In this document: in pieces, positions 1 through 9,838 of the stretch
Numbering within the stretch: position 1 is the first letter of the stretch
How the letters are laid out: each line of letters begins with the position of its first letter
Source: Aquibium sp. ELW1220
GTDB lineage: Bacteria > Pseudomonadota > Alphaproteobacteria > Rhizobiales > Rhizobiaceae
DNA: 32,342 nucleotides
Direction of reading: 5' to 3'
Assembly (NCBI RefSeq): GCF_030398385.1
Contig: NZ_JAOAOQ010000054.1
Span: 1-32,342 of the forward strand
Made by a program: the position numbers and the translations under genes
The notes under the pieces: model-generated
The model's input: the letters and a program-made list of their open reading frames with translations, nothing else
Told to the model about the DNA's origin: nothing
Databases searched by the model: none

Positions 1-140
1 CGTCAACCTCCAGCGCGTTCTACAAGTCCAGATCCGCCCGCGGTGAAAGAGACGCCTCGACTGCCCGCGTACCATCGACCGGCGTCATCCGCGAAAGCGA
101 ACTCATGAATAAGACGGGCTAAAGGATGCATGGTTGAGGA
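1..140. other. Window edge, no gene called
   Basis: All three forward frames close before the first supported gene: one stops at position 45, one at 108 and one at 122. Any of them could be the 3' tail of a gene lying to the left of the window, but none gives a recognisable peptide. The frame closing at 122 would end only 18 bases before the next gene and could be co-transcribed with it. Nothing else is visible here. Confidence 0.4.
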
Positions 141-533
141 ATGAAGACGTTCGTGGAGTTCCGATCAAAGAAATTCCCGCGTTTTGATGGCGAAGAAGAG
201 CAAATCAATCCAGGCGTGTGGGGCCTGCGCCTGGCGGAGTACATGGATTCGAAGCTCGAAGGAAGGGGGATCGCGACCCATGGTATACTGTCAGAGGACT
301 GGGGGTACTACATCCCCCTCCAAGGCGACGGAGCTGGAGTCGCCCTCTGCTGCGGGCATCAGTATGGCGACGATGACCAGTTCATTATATTCACGGACCC
401 TAAAATTCCACGATTCAGGAAGTTGTTTAGAATTGTGGATGTCACACGACAAATGAGTGAGCTTCTGGACGCAGTAAGAGCGATACTGGAAAGTGACCCC
501 GATATTCGTGATATAAAGTGGCTTGATCAGTAA
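141..533 (+). CDS. Hypothetical protein, 130 aa, in AT-richer DNA
   Basis: This is a small soluble protein with no signal peptide and no membrane segment. It begins MKTFVEFRSKKFP and then has an acidic stretch (GEEEQINPG, residues 17-25), a W-G-x-Y-I-P-L segment in the middle and a GHQYGDDDQF segment before a C-terminal amphipathic helix. The layout resembles a widespread family of uncharacterised small bacterial proteins, but I cannot name the family or give a function. The start at 141 has only a weak Shine-Dalgarno (AAAGG at about 121-125). Its codons use far more A/T in third positions than every other gene in the window, and it is followed by very AT-rich DNA, so recent transfer is plausible. 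An immunity protein of a toxin system is possible but unproven, since no toxin gene is visible. Confidence 0.65.
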   Translation: MKTFVEFRSKKFPRFDGEEEQINPGVWGLRLAEYMDSKLEGRGIATHGILSEDWGYYIPLQGDGAGVALCCGHQYGDDDQFIIFTDPKIPRFRKLFRIVDVTRQMSELLDAVRAILESDPDIRDIKWLDQ

Positions 534-806
534 TTATTTTTAAAAAATCTGCACTATATTCCTATTATGTCGCCATAGTTATTTAAGTAAATTACAAAAA
601 CTATTCTCGCTGCAGAAGTCGGACGAATCGCGCTGACGCGCCCGGTGCCGTCCGCGGCAGACCTGCGCGGTGCCATCGACTGCTCGTGGCGCTTCGGCGC
701 GCCGACGGCGATCCCGGACCGGTCGTCTTGGAGACCCGCTGGATGAAGCCGAATCTCGATTCCGCTGCCGTTGCATGTCCGTTTGGCCCAGAGCGTTGCC
801 GTTGCC
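534..806. other. Non-coding stretch with sharp AT to GC change
   Basis: Bases 534-605 are strongly AT-rich (runs such as ATTTTTAAAAAAT). The composition then switches abruptly to GC-rich at about 606. The GC-rich part (606-806) has open frames on both strands, but the conceptual peptides are arginine/serine/proline-rich and show no family features, so I read them as non-coding. No terminator, tRNA or direct repeat was identified. The junction may mark the edge of an inserted segment. Confidence 0.4.
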
Positions 807-1790
807 TCACGGCGTCTCCCGCGTTTCATCGACACGATCGGTCCCTCTGCCCGGACGGGTGGAGGCGTCGTCCGGCAGGAGGTTCGTGAACGCCCTGACC
901 GGAGGCAGGGCCAGCGATTCCTGCACCGCGACGACATAGACCCCGCTGTCTCTCGGCGTGTCGCCGAAGGGACGCACGACGAGCGCGGGGTCGGCACCCA
1001 GCGTGCCGTCGAAGATCGCGCCGAGGCCGAAGCCCGCCCGCACCGCTTCGATCACCGCCTCGCCGCTGCCCGCCACCATCCGGACCTGCGGTTCAACGCC
1101 GGCAGCCGCGCAGACGCTCTCGAAGACGCTTCGAGTCACCGAGCCGGGCTCGCGCAGGACAATGGGCGTTTCGCGGATGTCCTCCGGGGACAGGTGGCTC
1201 GCCGCAGCGAGGGGATGGTCCCTCGGCAGACACAGACACAGGCGGGGCGCGGCAAAGCGGAACGAGGCGAAGTGGGGATGCGGCGCGGTGAGCGACATGA
1301 TCGCGACATCCACACGGCAGTCCGCAAGCTGGTCGAGGAGCTGCGTGGTGTTCCCGAGCAGGGTCGATATCCGCACCGAGGGGTGCGCCTGCGCGAAGCG
1401 GGCTATGAGCGGCATGGCGAAATGCGGCGTCGAGAAACCGACGGCGATCTGGCCGCGCTCGAGGCGGCGGACATCGTGCATGGCCGCGTCGAGTTCCTGC
1501 ACGCGGCTGAGCACCAGACGCGCCCGGTGAAACAGTTCGCGGCCCGGTTCGGTCAGCTCGAGCCGGGGCCGTCGCGACAAGAGCGGCATGCCGAAGATCT
1601 GCTCCAGCGCGGCGATCTGCACCGACACGTTCGGCTGGCTTACGCCGAGCGCCTGTGCGGCCTGCGAAAAACTCTTGGCTTCGGCCACGGCGACGAAGGA
1701 CCGCAGACCCGCGAGCGTCACCCCGCCCTCGCGCCGTCCCGCCTGGGCGCGTTCCGCCTCGTTCGTCATGACAGGTTCACAGTCCGACAT
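807..1790 (-). CDS. LysR-family transcriptional regulator
   Basis: A DNA-binding regulator of 327 aa with the usual LysR architecture. The N-terminal winged helix-turn-helix spans about residues 24-83 (SFSQAAQALGVSQPNVSVQI is the HTH core), followed by a linker helix and an effector-binding domain from about residue 110 (GQIAVGFSTPHFAMPLIARF onward). It is transcribed away from the ABC importer that starts at 1862, the classical arrangement for a LysR regulator and its target operon. The effector is probably the imported compound or a metabolite of it. The ATG at 1790 is used here; an in-frame ATG at 1769 is equally possible, since neither has a clear Shine-Dalgarno and the LysR homology begins only after both. 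The C-terminal tail of about 20 residues (RPGRGTDRVDETRETP) looks disordered. Confidence 0.88.
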   Translation of the reverse strand: MSDCEPVMTNEAERAQAGRREGGVTLAGLRSFVAVAEAKSFSQAAQALGVSQPNVSVQIAALEQIFGMPLLSRRPRLELTEPGRELFHRARLVLSRVQELDAAMHDVRRLERGQIAVGFSTPHFAMPLIARFAQAHPSVRISTLLGNTTQLLDQLADCRVDVAIMSLTAPHPHFASFRFAAPRLCLCLPRDHPLAAASHLSPEDIRETPIVLREPGSVTRSVFESVCAAAGVEPQVRMVAGSGEAVIEAVRAGFGLGAIFDGTLGADPALVVRPFGDTPRDSGVYVVAVQESLALPPVRAFTNLLPDDASTRPGRGTDRVDETRETP

Positions 1791-1861
1791 TAAGAATGAT
1801 CATGAGACGATGTAATCTATAATAAAAAATTATACAACCCATCACCGAACAGGAGTGAACC
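1791..1861. promoter_or_regulatory. Divergent promoter/operator for LysR gene and ABC operon
   Basis: This short AT-rich intergenic region holds a perfect inverted repeat, TATAAT-N5-ATTATA, at 1818-1834. It contains a T-N11-A pair (T1820 and A1832), the spacing typical of LysR-type binding boxes. Both arms also read as a -10 hexamer (TATAAT), one per strand, so a bound regulator could act on both promoters. No good -35 was found on either strand. The ABC operon has a Shine-Dalgarno AGGAG at 1851-1855. Confidence 0.5.
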
Positions 1862-3421
1862 ATGTTCCGCTTGTCCCGCCGGTCCCTGCTTGCGTCCGGC
1901 AGCGCCGCCCTCGCGATGCCGCTCGTTCCCCGTTTCGCCCTCGCCGAGGAGACGCCGGTGCGCGGCGGAACGCTCGCCATCGCGCAGCTTTCCGCCAACC
2001 GCCGCTCCGCCGACGCGACGAATTCGCGCCATCCCTATTTCATCGTCGACGCCAACACCCGGGCGCAGTGGAACTGCCTGACCTGGGTGGACGAAAACCT
2101 TCAGGTCCAGCTCGAGGTCGCCACGAAGATCGAGCCGGCCGACGCCACGCTCGCCGTTTGGGACGTGACGATCCGCGAGGGCGTGTCGTTCCACAATGGC
2201 AAGGAAATGGATTCGGCCGACGTGGCCGCGAGCTTCGACTATCACCGCCAGAATGCACCCTTCGCACGACAGATCACCCGGATCGAGCCGGTGTCGAAAT
2301 ATGTCGCGCGCTTCTTCCTCGATGCCGGGAATGCCGAGTTCCCCTACATCCTGGCGGAATACAACAGCGTCATCATGCCCGCCGCTCCCGTCGAGACGAT
2401 CGGCATGGACGGCATCGGCTCGGGTCCCTTCCGCATCGTCGAGAGCGATCCGAACCGGTCGCTGATCATGGAGCGCTTCGAATCCTACTGGGATCAGGGA
2501 ACGCCGTATCTCGACCGTCTCGAGGTCTACAATCGCGAGGGCCAGCAGGAGGCTGCCCTGAACGGCCTGCGCTCCGGCCAGTTCGATGCCGTGCTGAACA
2601 TCGATGCCCGTGCTGCCGTGCAGCTTTCCAACGACCCGGATTTCGACATCGAGTCCAAGCAGGGCGGCTATTCCTTCGTGATCCAGCTGCCGAAACATCC
2701 TGGCTCGCCTTTCGAGGACAAGCGCGTCCGGCAGGCCTTCGCCTTCGCGATCGACCGCGAGGCGATCGTGCGCGTCGCCTATGGCGGCAAGTATGGCTGG
2801 GTCGGCAATGACAGCCACCTGATGGCGGTCGACCCGAACTTCGTCCCGCGTCCCGGCGGCCGCGACGTCGCAAAGGCGAAGGCGCTGCTGGCGGAGGCCG
2901 GTCATCCGAACGGAATCGACCTCGGCACGCTCTACTGGTCGCCGCAGCTGCCGGAGGCAGGCCTCTATTTCCAGGTGCTGCAGCAGTCGGTGAAGGAGGC
3001 GGGGATCACGCTGACGCTCGAGGAGCGCCCCAACGACGGCTACATCCAGTTCCGCAGCGGCGAGGCCGACCTGTCCAAGGGCAAGTACCACAAGCTGGCG
3101 ATGACGGCGGTGGGCAACCGCAACCCCGGCATCAGCCTGTTTCGCATGCGCAACGCCTATGTCGAAGCCGGCCACTGGCAGGGCGAGGCGCAGGATCGCT
3201 ACATGGCGCTCTACCAGAAGGCCATGGTCGAGCCGGACGCCGGCAAGCGCAAGGCGATCTATGCCGACATGCAGCAGATCCTGTTCGAGGAAGTCCCGGC
3301 CATCCTGCCGGCCGGCGGCGACACGTTCCTGGTGAAGCGCAAGAGCGTACGCGCCATGACCTATCATCCGCAGATCTGGTCGATCCGCTACGAGCGGATC
3401 TGGAAGCAGGCCACGGCCTGA
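1862..3421 (+). CDS. ABC importer substrate-binding protein, family 5 (peptide/oligosaccharide type)
   Basis: Periplasmic binding protein of 519 aa, a normal length for the SBP_bac_5 family. The N-terminus carries a twin-arginine-like signal (SRRSLLASG, then a hydrophobic stretch ending ALA before EETP), suggesting Tat export. The body shows typical family segments, for instance WDVTIREGVSFHNGKE and SADVAASFDYH around residues 105-130. The start is supported by AGGAG six bases upstream. It is the first gene of a five-gene operon (binding protein, two permeases, double ATPase, isomerase-like enzyme). The family binds di/oligopeptides, nickel, opines, oligosaccharides and other ligands. The co-transcribed sugar-isomerase-like enzyme argues for a sugar-containing or hydroxylated ligand, but the ligand cannot be read from the sequence. 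Confidence 0.9.
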   Translation: MFRLSRRSLLASGSAALAMPLVPRFALAEETPVRGGTLAIAQLSANRRSADATNSRHPYFIVDANTRAQWNCLTWVDENLQVQLEVATKIEPADATLAVWDVTIREGVSFHNGKEMDSADVAASFDYHRQNAPFARQITRIEPVSKYVARFFLDAGNAEFPYILAEYNSVIMPAAPVETIGMDGIGSGPFRIVESDPNRSLIMERFESYWDQGTPYLDRLEVYNREGQQEAALNGLRSGQFDAVLNIDARAAVQLSNDPDFDIESKQGGYSFVIQLPKHPGSPFEDKRVRQAFAFAIDREAIVRVAYGGKYGWVGNDSHLMAVDPNFVPRPGGRDVAKAKALLAEAGHPNGIDLGTLYWSPQLPEAGLYFQVLQQSVKEAGITLTLEERPNDGYIQFRSGEADLSKGKYHKLAMTAVGNRNPGISLFRMRNAYVEAGHWQGEAQDRYMALYQKAMVEPDAGKRKAIYADMQQILFEEVPAILPAGGDTFLVKRKSVRAMTYHPQIWSIRYERIWKQATA

Positions 3422-3443
3422 GCGGCGGCGGGAGGCGGCCAAG

Positions 3444-4400
3444 ATGCTTTTCGGGGCGATCCTGCGCCGCCTCTTCCTGTCGGGACTGACGATGCTCCTG
3501 TTGTCGTGCTTCGTCTTTCTCGCCACGGAGATCCTGCCCGGCGATGCGCTGGACATGACGCTGACGGCAGACGAGATGTCGGCTATGCCGCCCGAAGCCC
3601 TGGAGCAGAAGCGGCAGGAACTCGGGCTCGACAGGCCAGCCATCGAGCGGCTTGGCGTCTTCCTCTACCAAATGGCGCGGTTCGATTTCGGCACGACGGT
3701 GATCACCGGCGCGCCGGTTGCCGACATCGTCTGGTATCCGTTCCGCAACTCCCTCGCGCTGGCGGGTGCGACGCTTTCGGTCGCGCTGCCGCTGGCCTTC
3801 GTCTTCGGCATCGCCGCCGCCGTGTGGCGGGGGCGGTCCGTTGACGGCGCCGTTTCGGGCGCGGCGATCGTCGGCTATTCGATCCCCGAATTCGTCATCG
3901 GCACGGTCCTCGTCATGCTTTTCTCCGTCGCCTGGCCGGTCTTTCCAGCGACGATCACCGCCAATACGCGTGCGCCGCTGCCGGAACTGATCGACGCCGC
4001 GCCACTGGCGATCGCCACCGTGGTCATCGGGTCGGTCGCCTACCTGACGCGCATCCTGCGTGCCTGCATGATCGAGGCACTGGCATCGGACGCGGTCGAG
4101 CGGCTGCGGCTGGCCGGCATGCCGCAGGCACGCATCGTCTTCGTGCATGCGCTGCCGGCCGCCATTCTTCCAGCGCTGACGGCAGCGGCGCTCTATGCCG
4201 CAGCCCTGGTCTCGGGGATCGTCGTGGTCGAACTGCTGTTCGCCTATCCGGGCATCGGCCAGGAAATGGTCCGCGCGGTGACGATGCGCGAGACGCCGGT
4301 CATCCAGGCGATCGCGATCCTGGCCGCAGTCGTCGTGGTCACGGCAAACCTCGTCGCCGACCTGTCCATGCTCGCGCTCGATCCGCGGAGGCGCGGATGA
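3444..4400 (+). CDS. ABC importer permease, DppB/OppB type
   Basis: Inner-membrane permease of 318 aa with about six hydrophobic segments, the first near the N-terminus (FLSGLTMLLLSCFVFLATE). The cytoplasmic EAA loop that contacts the ATPase is seen around residues 210-235 (ALASDAVERLRLAGMPQARI). The C-terminal segment VVVELLFAYPGIGQEMVRAV matches the DppB/OppB signature. GGAGG lies eight bases before the ATG. The stop codon overlaps the start of the next permease by four bases (ATGA), implying translational coupling. It forms a heterodimeric channel with the product of 4397-5236. Confidence 0.92.
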   Translation: MLFGAILRRLFLSGLTMLLLSCFVFLATEILPGDALDMTLTADEMSAMPPEALEQKRQELGLDRPAIERLGVFLYQMARFDFGTTVITGAPVADIVWYPFRNSLALAGATLSVALPLAFVFGIAAAVWRGRSVDGAVSGAAIVGYSIPEFVIGTVLVMLFSVAWPVFPATITANTRAPLPELIDAAPLAIATVVIGSVAYLTRILRACMIEALASDAVERLRLAGMPQARIVFVHALPAAILPALTAAALYAAALVSGIVVVELLFAYPGIGQEMVRAVTMRETPVIQAIAILAAVVVVTANLVADLSMLALDPRRRG

Positions 4401-5232
4401 CGAGCGAAATCCTGCGGCGGCTCAGGCGCCGGCCAGCGGCGCTGGCGGCACTGACCGTCGTCGCCCTGCATCTCGGCGCGGCGGTCTTCGCGCCGCTCCT
4501 GTCGCCTGCAGATCCCTATGCGATGATCGGTTTCCCGCTGATGCCGCCGGATGGCGTCAACCTGCTCGGGACCGACGAACTCGGACGCGATTTCCTCACC
4601 CGCCTGCTGCATGGCGGACGCACTGCCTTGCTCGTCGCCTTCGCCTCGGGCGCCATGGCGGTCGCCGGCGGCGGCCTCGCCGGCCTTGCCGCTGCCCGCT
4701 ACGGCGGCTGGGTGGACGATCTGGTCTGCCGGCTCGTGGACATGAACCTGGCGCTGCCCGCCATCCTCTTCGTCTCGCTTTTCGTGGCGGGCTTCGGCCA
4801 GTCCCTGCCGATGCTGGTGATCGTGGTGGCCCTTCTCATGAGCATGGGCGTGGTCCGCACCGCCCGCGCGCAGGGGCTCGGCCTGATGGAGCAGGGTTTC
4901 GTCAAGGCGGCGATCCTGCGCGGCGAGAACGGCCTGTCGGTCATCCTTCGCGAGATGCTTCCCAACACGGCGGAACTGCTGGCGGTGGAATTCGCGCTGC
5001 GGTCCTCGTCGGCCCTGCTTCTCGTCTCGGCGCTGTCCTTCCTCAGCCTCGGCATTTCGGCGCCCACGCCCGACTGGGGCCTGATGATCCGGGACGGACT
5101 GACCTCCATGCGCACCGAGCCCTGGCTGGTTGCCGCACCGGCCGCCATGATCTCCTCGCTGGTCATCGCCATCAATGTCGCGACGGAAGGGCTGGCCGAG
5201 GCCCTGGGGCTTGAAGCGGCACGAGGCGGCGC

Positions 5233-5236
<4 letters not shown>
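4397..5236 (+). CDS. ABC importer permease, DppC/OppC type
   Basis: Second membrane subunit of the importer, 279 aa. It carries the DppC hallmark LLGTDELGRDFLTRLLHGGR at about residues 55-75 and the EAA loop around residues 165-185 (LMEQGFVKAAILRGENG). The segment LSFLSLGISAPTPDWGLMI is typical of the family's C-terminal half. It overlaps both neighbours by four bases (ATGA at 4397-4400 and 5233-5236), so the permeases and ATPase are probably made in fixed proportion. Confidence 0.92.
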
Positions 5237-6878
<1,642 letters not shown>

Positions 6879-6882
<4 letters not shown>

Positions 6883-7697
6883 CCCTTCCCGTTCTCGGCG
6901 GCGCCTTCGTGACTTTCGAGGCCCTCGAATCGCATCGCGACTGGCTGCTTGCGGCCCCGCGCGACGTGGAGCTGCAGATGTTCATCTGGCCGCAGATGCT
7001 GGACGACGATGTCGCGCCGCATGTCGCCCGTGCGAAGGCATTGCTCGACGGCACCACCGGCCGGATCGGCCTGCACGGTCCGTTCCTCGGCTTCAAGATC
7101 GACTGCGTCGACCCGGCGATTGCAGCGGTCGCGCAGGCACGCCTGCTGAAGGGCCTGGAGATCTGCGAAGCGGTCGGCGCGACGCAGATGGTGGTCCATT
7201 CGCCCGTTAGCACCTGGGACGATTCCAACCACGCGGTCGATCCCGCGCACCGGAGAAACCAGATCGACCGGACCCTCTATCTGATGGCACCGGTCGTGCA
7301 GCGCGCCGAGCAGAGCGGCGTCGAGCTGGTGATCGAAAACGTCGAGGACAAGGATCCCGGGGCACGGCTGGCGATCGCCGAGGCCTTCGGGACCGAGGCA
7401 GTGCAGCTGTCGCTCGACTCCGGCCATGCTCACTATGCCCATGTGATGACCCATGCCCCCGCGGTGGACGTTTACGTCCGGGCGGCCGGCCGGATGCTGC
7501 GCCACGTCCACCTGCAGGACAGCGACGGCTATGCCGACCGCCACTGGCACCCGGGCGAAGGCAGCCTGCCTTGGCGGGCGATCTTCGCCGCGCTGAAGTC
7601 GCTTCCCGCGATGCCGCGGCTGATCATCGAGGTGAAGGACCAGAAGAACGTCCGCAGGGGCGCCGAGCATCTGGCGTCCCTCGGCCTCGCGATCTAG
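6879..7697 (+). CDS. Sugar phosphate isomerase/epimerase-like TIM-barrel protein
   Basis: A protein of 272 aa resembling the AP-endonuclease-2/xylose-isomerase-like TIM-barrel family. Likely metal ligands sit in the expected strand ends: the Glu in LVIENVEDKDP, the Asp/His pair in LSLDSGHAHY, the His in HVHLQDSDGYADRHWHPGEG and the Glu in LIIEVKD. This family includes epimerases and isomerases of ketoses, inosose dehydratases and hydroxypyruvate isomerases, so the exact reaction is open. I place the start at the ATG at 6879 because it overlaps the ATPase stop in an ATGA. Longer frames upstream run inside the ATPase gene and are not credible. Its position as last gene of the importer operon implies that it processes the imported compound. 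The gene ends only three bases from the end of the convergent gene at 7701. Confidence 0.85.
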
Positions 7698-7700
7698 CGG

Positions 7701-8555
7701 TCAGACCATCGCCGACGCCGTCATGCGCGGCGCGCCGTCTTCGTCGGCGGTGGTCCAGAGGTCGATCCCGTCGGCGCCCTGGACGGCGTTGACGGTGAAC
7801 GCGCCGCCATGGACCAGGGGGGCGATGCCGCGATAGGCGAAGCGCGCGGGAGCGGCGTTGCCGAGCATGCGGGCGGCCATGTGCAGCATCAGCGTCGCCT
7901 GCAGGGGGCCGTGGACGACGAGGCCCTGGTACCCTTCTTCGTCGCGCGCATAGTCGATATCGTAGTGGATGCGGTGGCCGTTGAAGGTAAGCGCCGAGTA
8001 ACGGAAGAGCAGCGTCGTCGTCGCCTCGACCGTCTCGCTGCGATCGGGCCGCCGCGGGTCTGGCGCACCGGGCTCGGACGGCGCCCCGGCGGCGGCGTGC
8101 GCGTGTGCGGGCCGATACACGAGGTCCTGCCGCTCCCGCACGGCGAGGGCGCCGCCGCACCGGATCTCGTGCACGACGGTGACGAAGACGAGTTCGCCGC
8201 TGCGGCCCCGCTTGTGGACGACGTCGGCGATGCGCGAGATGCGGATTACCTCCTCGCCGACCCGCAGAGGCCGGAGAAAGGAGAGCTCACCGCCGGCCCA
8301 CATGCGCCTGGGCAGCGCAACCGGCGGCAGGAAGCCGCCGCGCGCCGGATGGCCGTCTGCGCCCAGTCCTTCCGCGGCGATCGCGGGTTGTGTCATGCAC
8401 CAGTGGATCCCGAGCGGCGCCTCGCCGTCGATACGTGCGAGCGACCGGCCCATCGTCGCCTCGAAACGCTCGACGAGAGCCGCCGTCAGGAGCTCCGACT
8501 TTCGCTCCCCGCGGCCGATCCATGCCCGCAGCGTCTCGACCTCGTTCTCATCCAT
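7701..8555 (-). CDS. FAS1-like/MaoC-like hydratase-dehydratase (mesaconyl-C4-CoA hydratase/HTD2 type)
   Basis: A double-hotdog enzyme of 284 aa expected to add or remove water from a CoA thioester. The N-terminal half resembles the FAS1-like dehydratase domain (GGFLPPVALPRRMWAGGEL). The C-terminal half carries the characteristic FNGHRIHYDIDYA and GLVVHGPLQATLML segments of this family, which includes mesaconyl-C4-CoA hydratase. The ATG at 8555 is preceded by GGAGGAAAC at good spacing, which fixes the start despite a much longer open frame upstream. It is the last gene of a minus-strand group after acyl-CoA dehydrogenase and MmgE/PrpD, consistent with desaturation followed by hydration of a branched or dicarboxylic acyl-CoA. 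The real substrate is unknown. Confidence 0.85.
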   Translation of the reverse strand: MDENEVETLRAWIGRGERKSELLTAALVERFEATMGRSLARIDGEAPLGIHWCMTQPAIAAEGLGADGHPARGGFLPPVALPRRMWAGGELSFLRPLRVGEEVIRISRIADVVHKRGRSGELVFVTVVHEIRCGGALAVRERQDLVYRPAHAHAAAGAPSEPGAPDPRRPDRSETVEATTTLLFRYSALTFNGHRIHYDIDYARDEEGYQGLVVHGPLQATLMLHMAARMLGNAAPARFAYRGIAPLVHGGAFTVNAVQGADGIDLWTTADEDGAPRMTASAMV

Positions 8556-8632
8556 CCCGTTTCCTCCATGGTTTCGGCGCCAGCGTCCCGCCTCGCGCCC
8601 ATCGCGAGAGGCGGGAACGGCCGGTCCGGTGG

Positions 8633-9805
8633 TCAGTAGGAGCGCGGCATGCCGAGCACGTGCTCGGCGACGTAGCTCAGGATCAGGTTGGTCGAGATCG
8701 GCGCGACCTGGTAGAGCCGCGTTTCGCGGAACTTGCGTTCGATGTCGTACTCCTCGGCGAAGCCGAAGCCGCCATGCGTCTGGACGCAGGCTTCGGCCGC
8801 CGCCCAGGACGCTTCCGCCGCCAGCATCTTGGCGATGTTGGCCTGCTCGCCGCAGTCCTGGCCGGCCTCGAACAGCGCGGCTGCCTGGTGCACCATCAAT
8901 TCGGCGGCGCGCATCTGTGCATAGGCGCGCGCGATCGGGAACTGGACGCCCTGGTTCTGGCCGATCGGCCGCCCGAACACATGGCGCTCCCCGGCATAGG
9001 CCGAGGCCTTCTCGATGAACCACTTTGCGTCGCCGATGCATTCGGCCGCGATCAGGATGCGCTCTGCGTTCATGCCGGACAGGATGTAGCGGAAACCCTT
9101 GCCCTCCTCGCCGACGAGGTTTTCGGCAGGGATGCGGACGTTGTCGAAGAAGACCTCGGTGGTGGAGTGGTTCATCATCGTGCGGATCGGCTTGATGCTC
9201 ATGCCGGCCGTCAGCGCCTGGCGCATGTCGACGATGAAGACCGACAGGCCGTCGGTGCGCTTGACGACGTGTTCCTTCGGCGTCGTGCGGGCGAGCAGCA
9301 ACATCAGGTCGGAGTGCTCGGCGCGCGAGGTCCAGACCTTCTGGCCGCTGACGACGTAGTGGTCGCCCTCGCGCCGGGCGAAGGTGCGGATCGAGCTGGT
9401 ATCGGTGCCGCTGGTCGGCTCGGTGACGCCGAAGGCCTGCAGCCGGAGCTCGCCGGCCGCGATGGCGGGCAGGTAGGCCTGTTTCTGCGCCTCGCTGCCA
9501 TGCCTGAGCAGGGCGCCCATGATGTACATCTGCGCGTGGCAGGCCGCGCCGTTGGCCCCGGCGCGCTGGACTTCCTCCAGGATGGCGGCGGCAGCCTGGA
9601 GCGGCAGGCCGGAGCCGCCATAGGCCTCCGGGATCAGCACCGACAGGTAGCCGGCGTCCGACAGCGCCTGCACGAACGCCGACGGATAGGCGCTCTCGCG
9701 GTCTAGCCGGCGCCAGTATTCCGGCGGAAAGGTCGCGCACAGCTTGCGCACGCTCTCGCGGATGCGGGCAATCTCTTCGCCCTGCGGCAGATCCTTCAGG
9801 TCCAT
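8633..9805 (-). CDS. Acyl-CoA dehydrogenase family protein
   Basis: FAD-dependent acyl-CoA dehydrogenase of normal length (390 aa). FAD/substrate segments are present: AFGVTEPTSGTDTSS (about residues 124-138), VSGQKVWTSRA and, near the C-terminus, QTHGGFGFAEEYDIERKFR. The last 27 residues or so (RLYQVAPISTNLILSYVAEH) align without gaps to the usual IYEGTNEIQ region, but the catalytic Glu of medium/short-chain enzymes is replaced by Pro. A Glu followed by Arg in NAERILIAAECIG sits where isovaleryl-CoA and long-chain dehydrogenases keep their base, so the base may be there. It is 33 bases downstream of the MmgE/PrpD gene and 77 bases upstream of the hydratase gene. The Shine-Dalgarno AGGACGAG supports the start. 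Confidence 0.92.
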   Translation of the reverse strand: MDLKDLPQGEEIARIRESVRKLCATFPPEYWRRLDRESAYPSAFVQALSDAGYLSVLIPEAYGGSGLPLQAAAAILEEVQRAGANGAACHAQMYIMGALLRHGSEAQKQAYLPAIAAGELRLQAFGVTEPTSGTDTSSIRTFARREGDHYVVSGQKVWTSRAEHSDLMLLLARTTPKEHVVKRTDGLSVFIVDMRQALTAGMSIKPIRTMMNHSTTEVFFDNVRIPAENLVGEEGKGFRYILSGMNAERILIAAECIGDAKWFIEKASAYAGERHVFGRPIGQNQGVQFPIARAYAQMRAAELMVHQAAALFEAGQDCGEQANIAKMLAAEASWAAAEACVQTHGGFGFAEEYDIERKFRETRLYQVAPISTNLILSYVAEHVLGMPRSY

Positions 9806-9838
9806 TCGTCTCGTCCTGTCGTTGAATGCCCTGGCCCG

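Noticed and set aside
3-122. Possible C-terminal tail of a gene entering from the left
   Set aside because: The 39-residue peptide has no recognisable feature and another frame is equally open, so it cannot be supported.
554-997. Possible minus-strand gene of 147 codons in the intergenic region
   Set aside because: The peptide is Arg/Ser/Pro-rich without family features, overlaps the 3' end of the LysR gene and has no Shine-Dalgarno.
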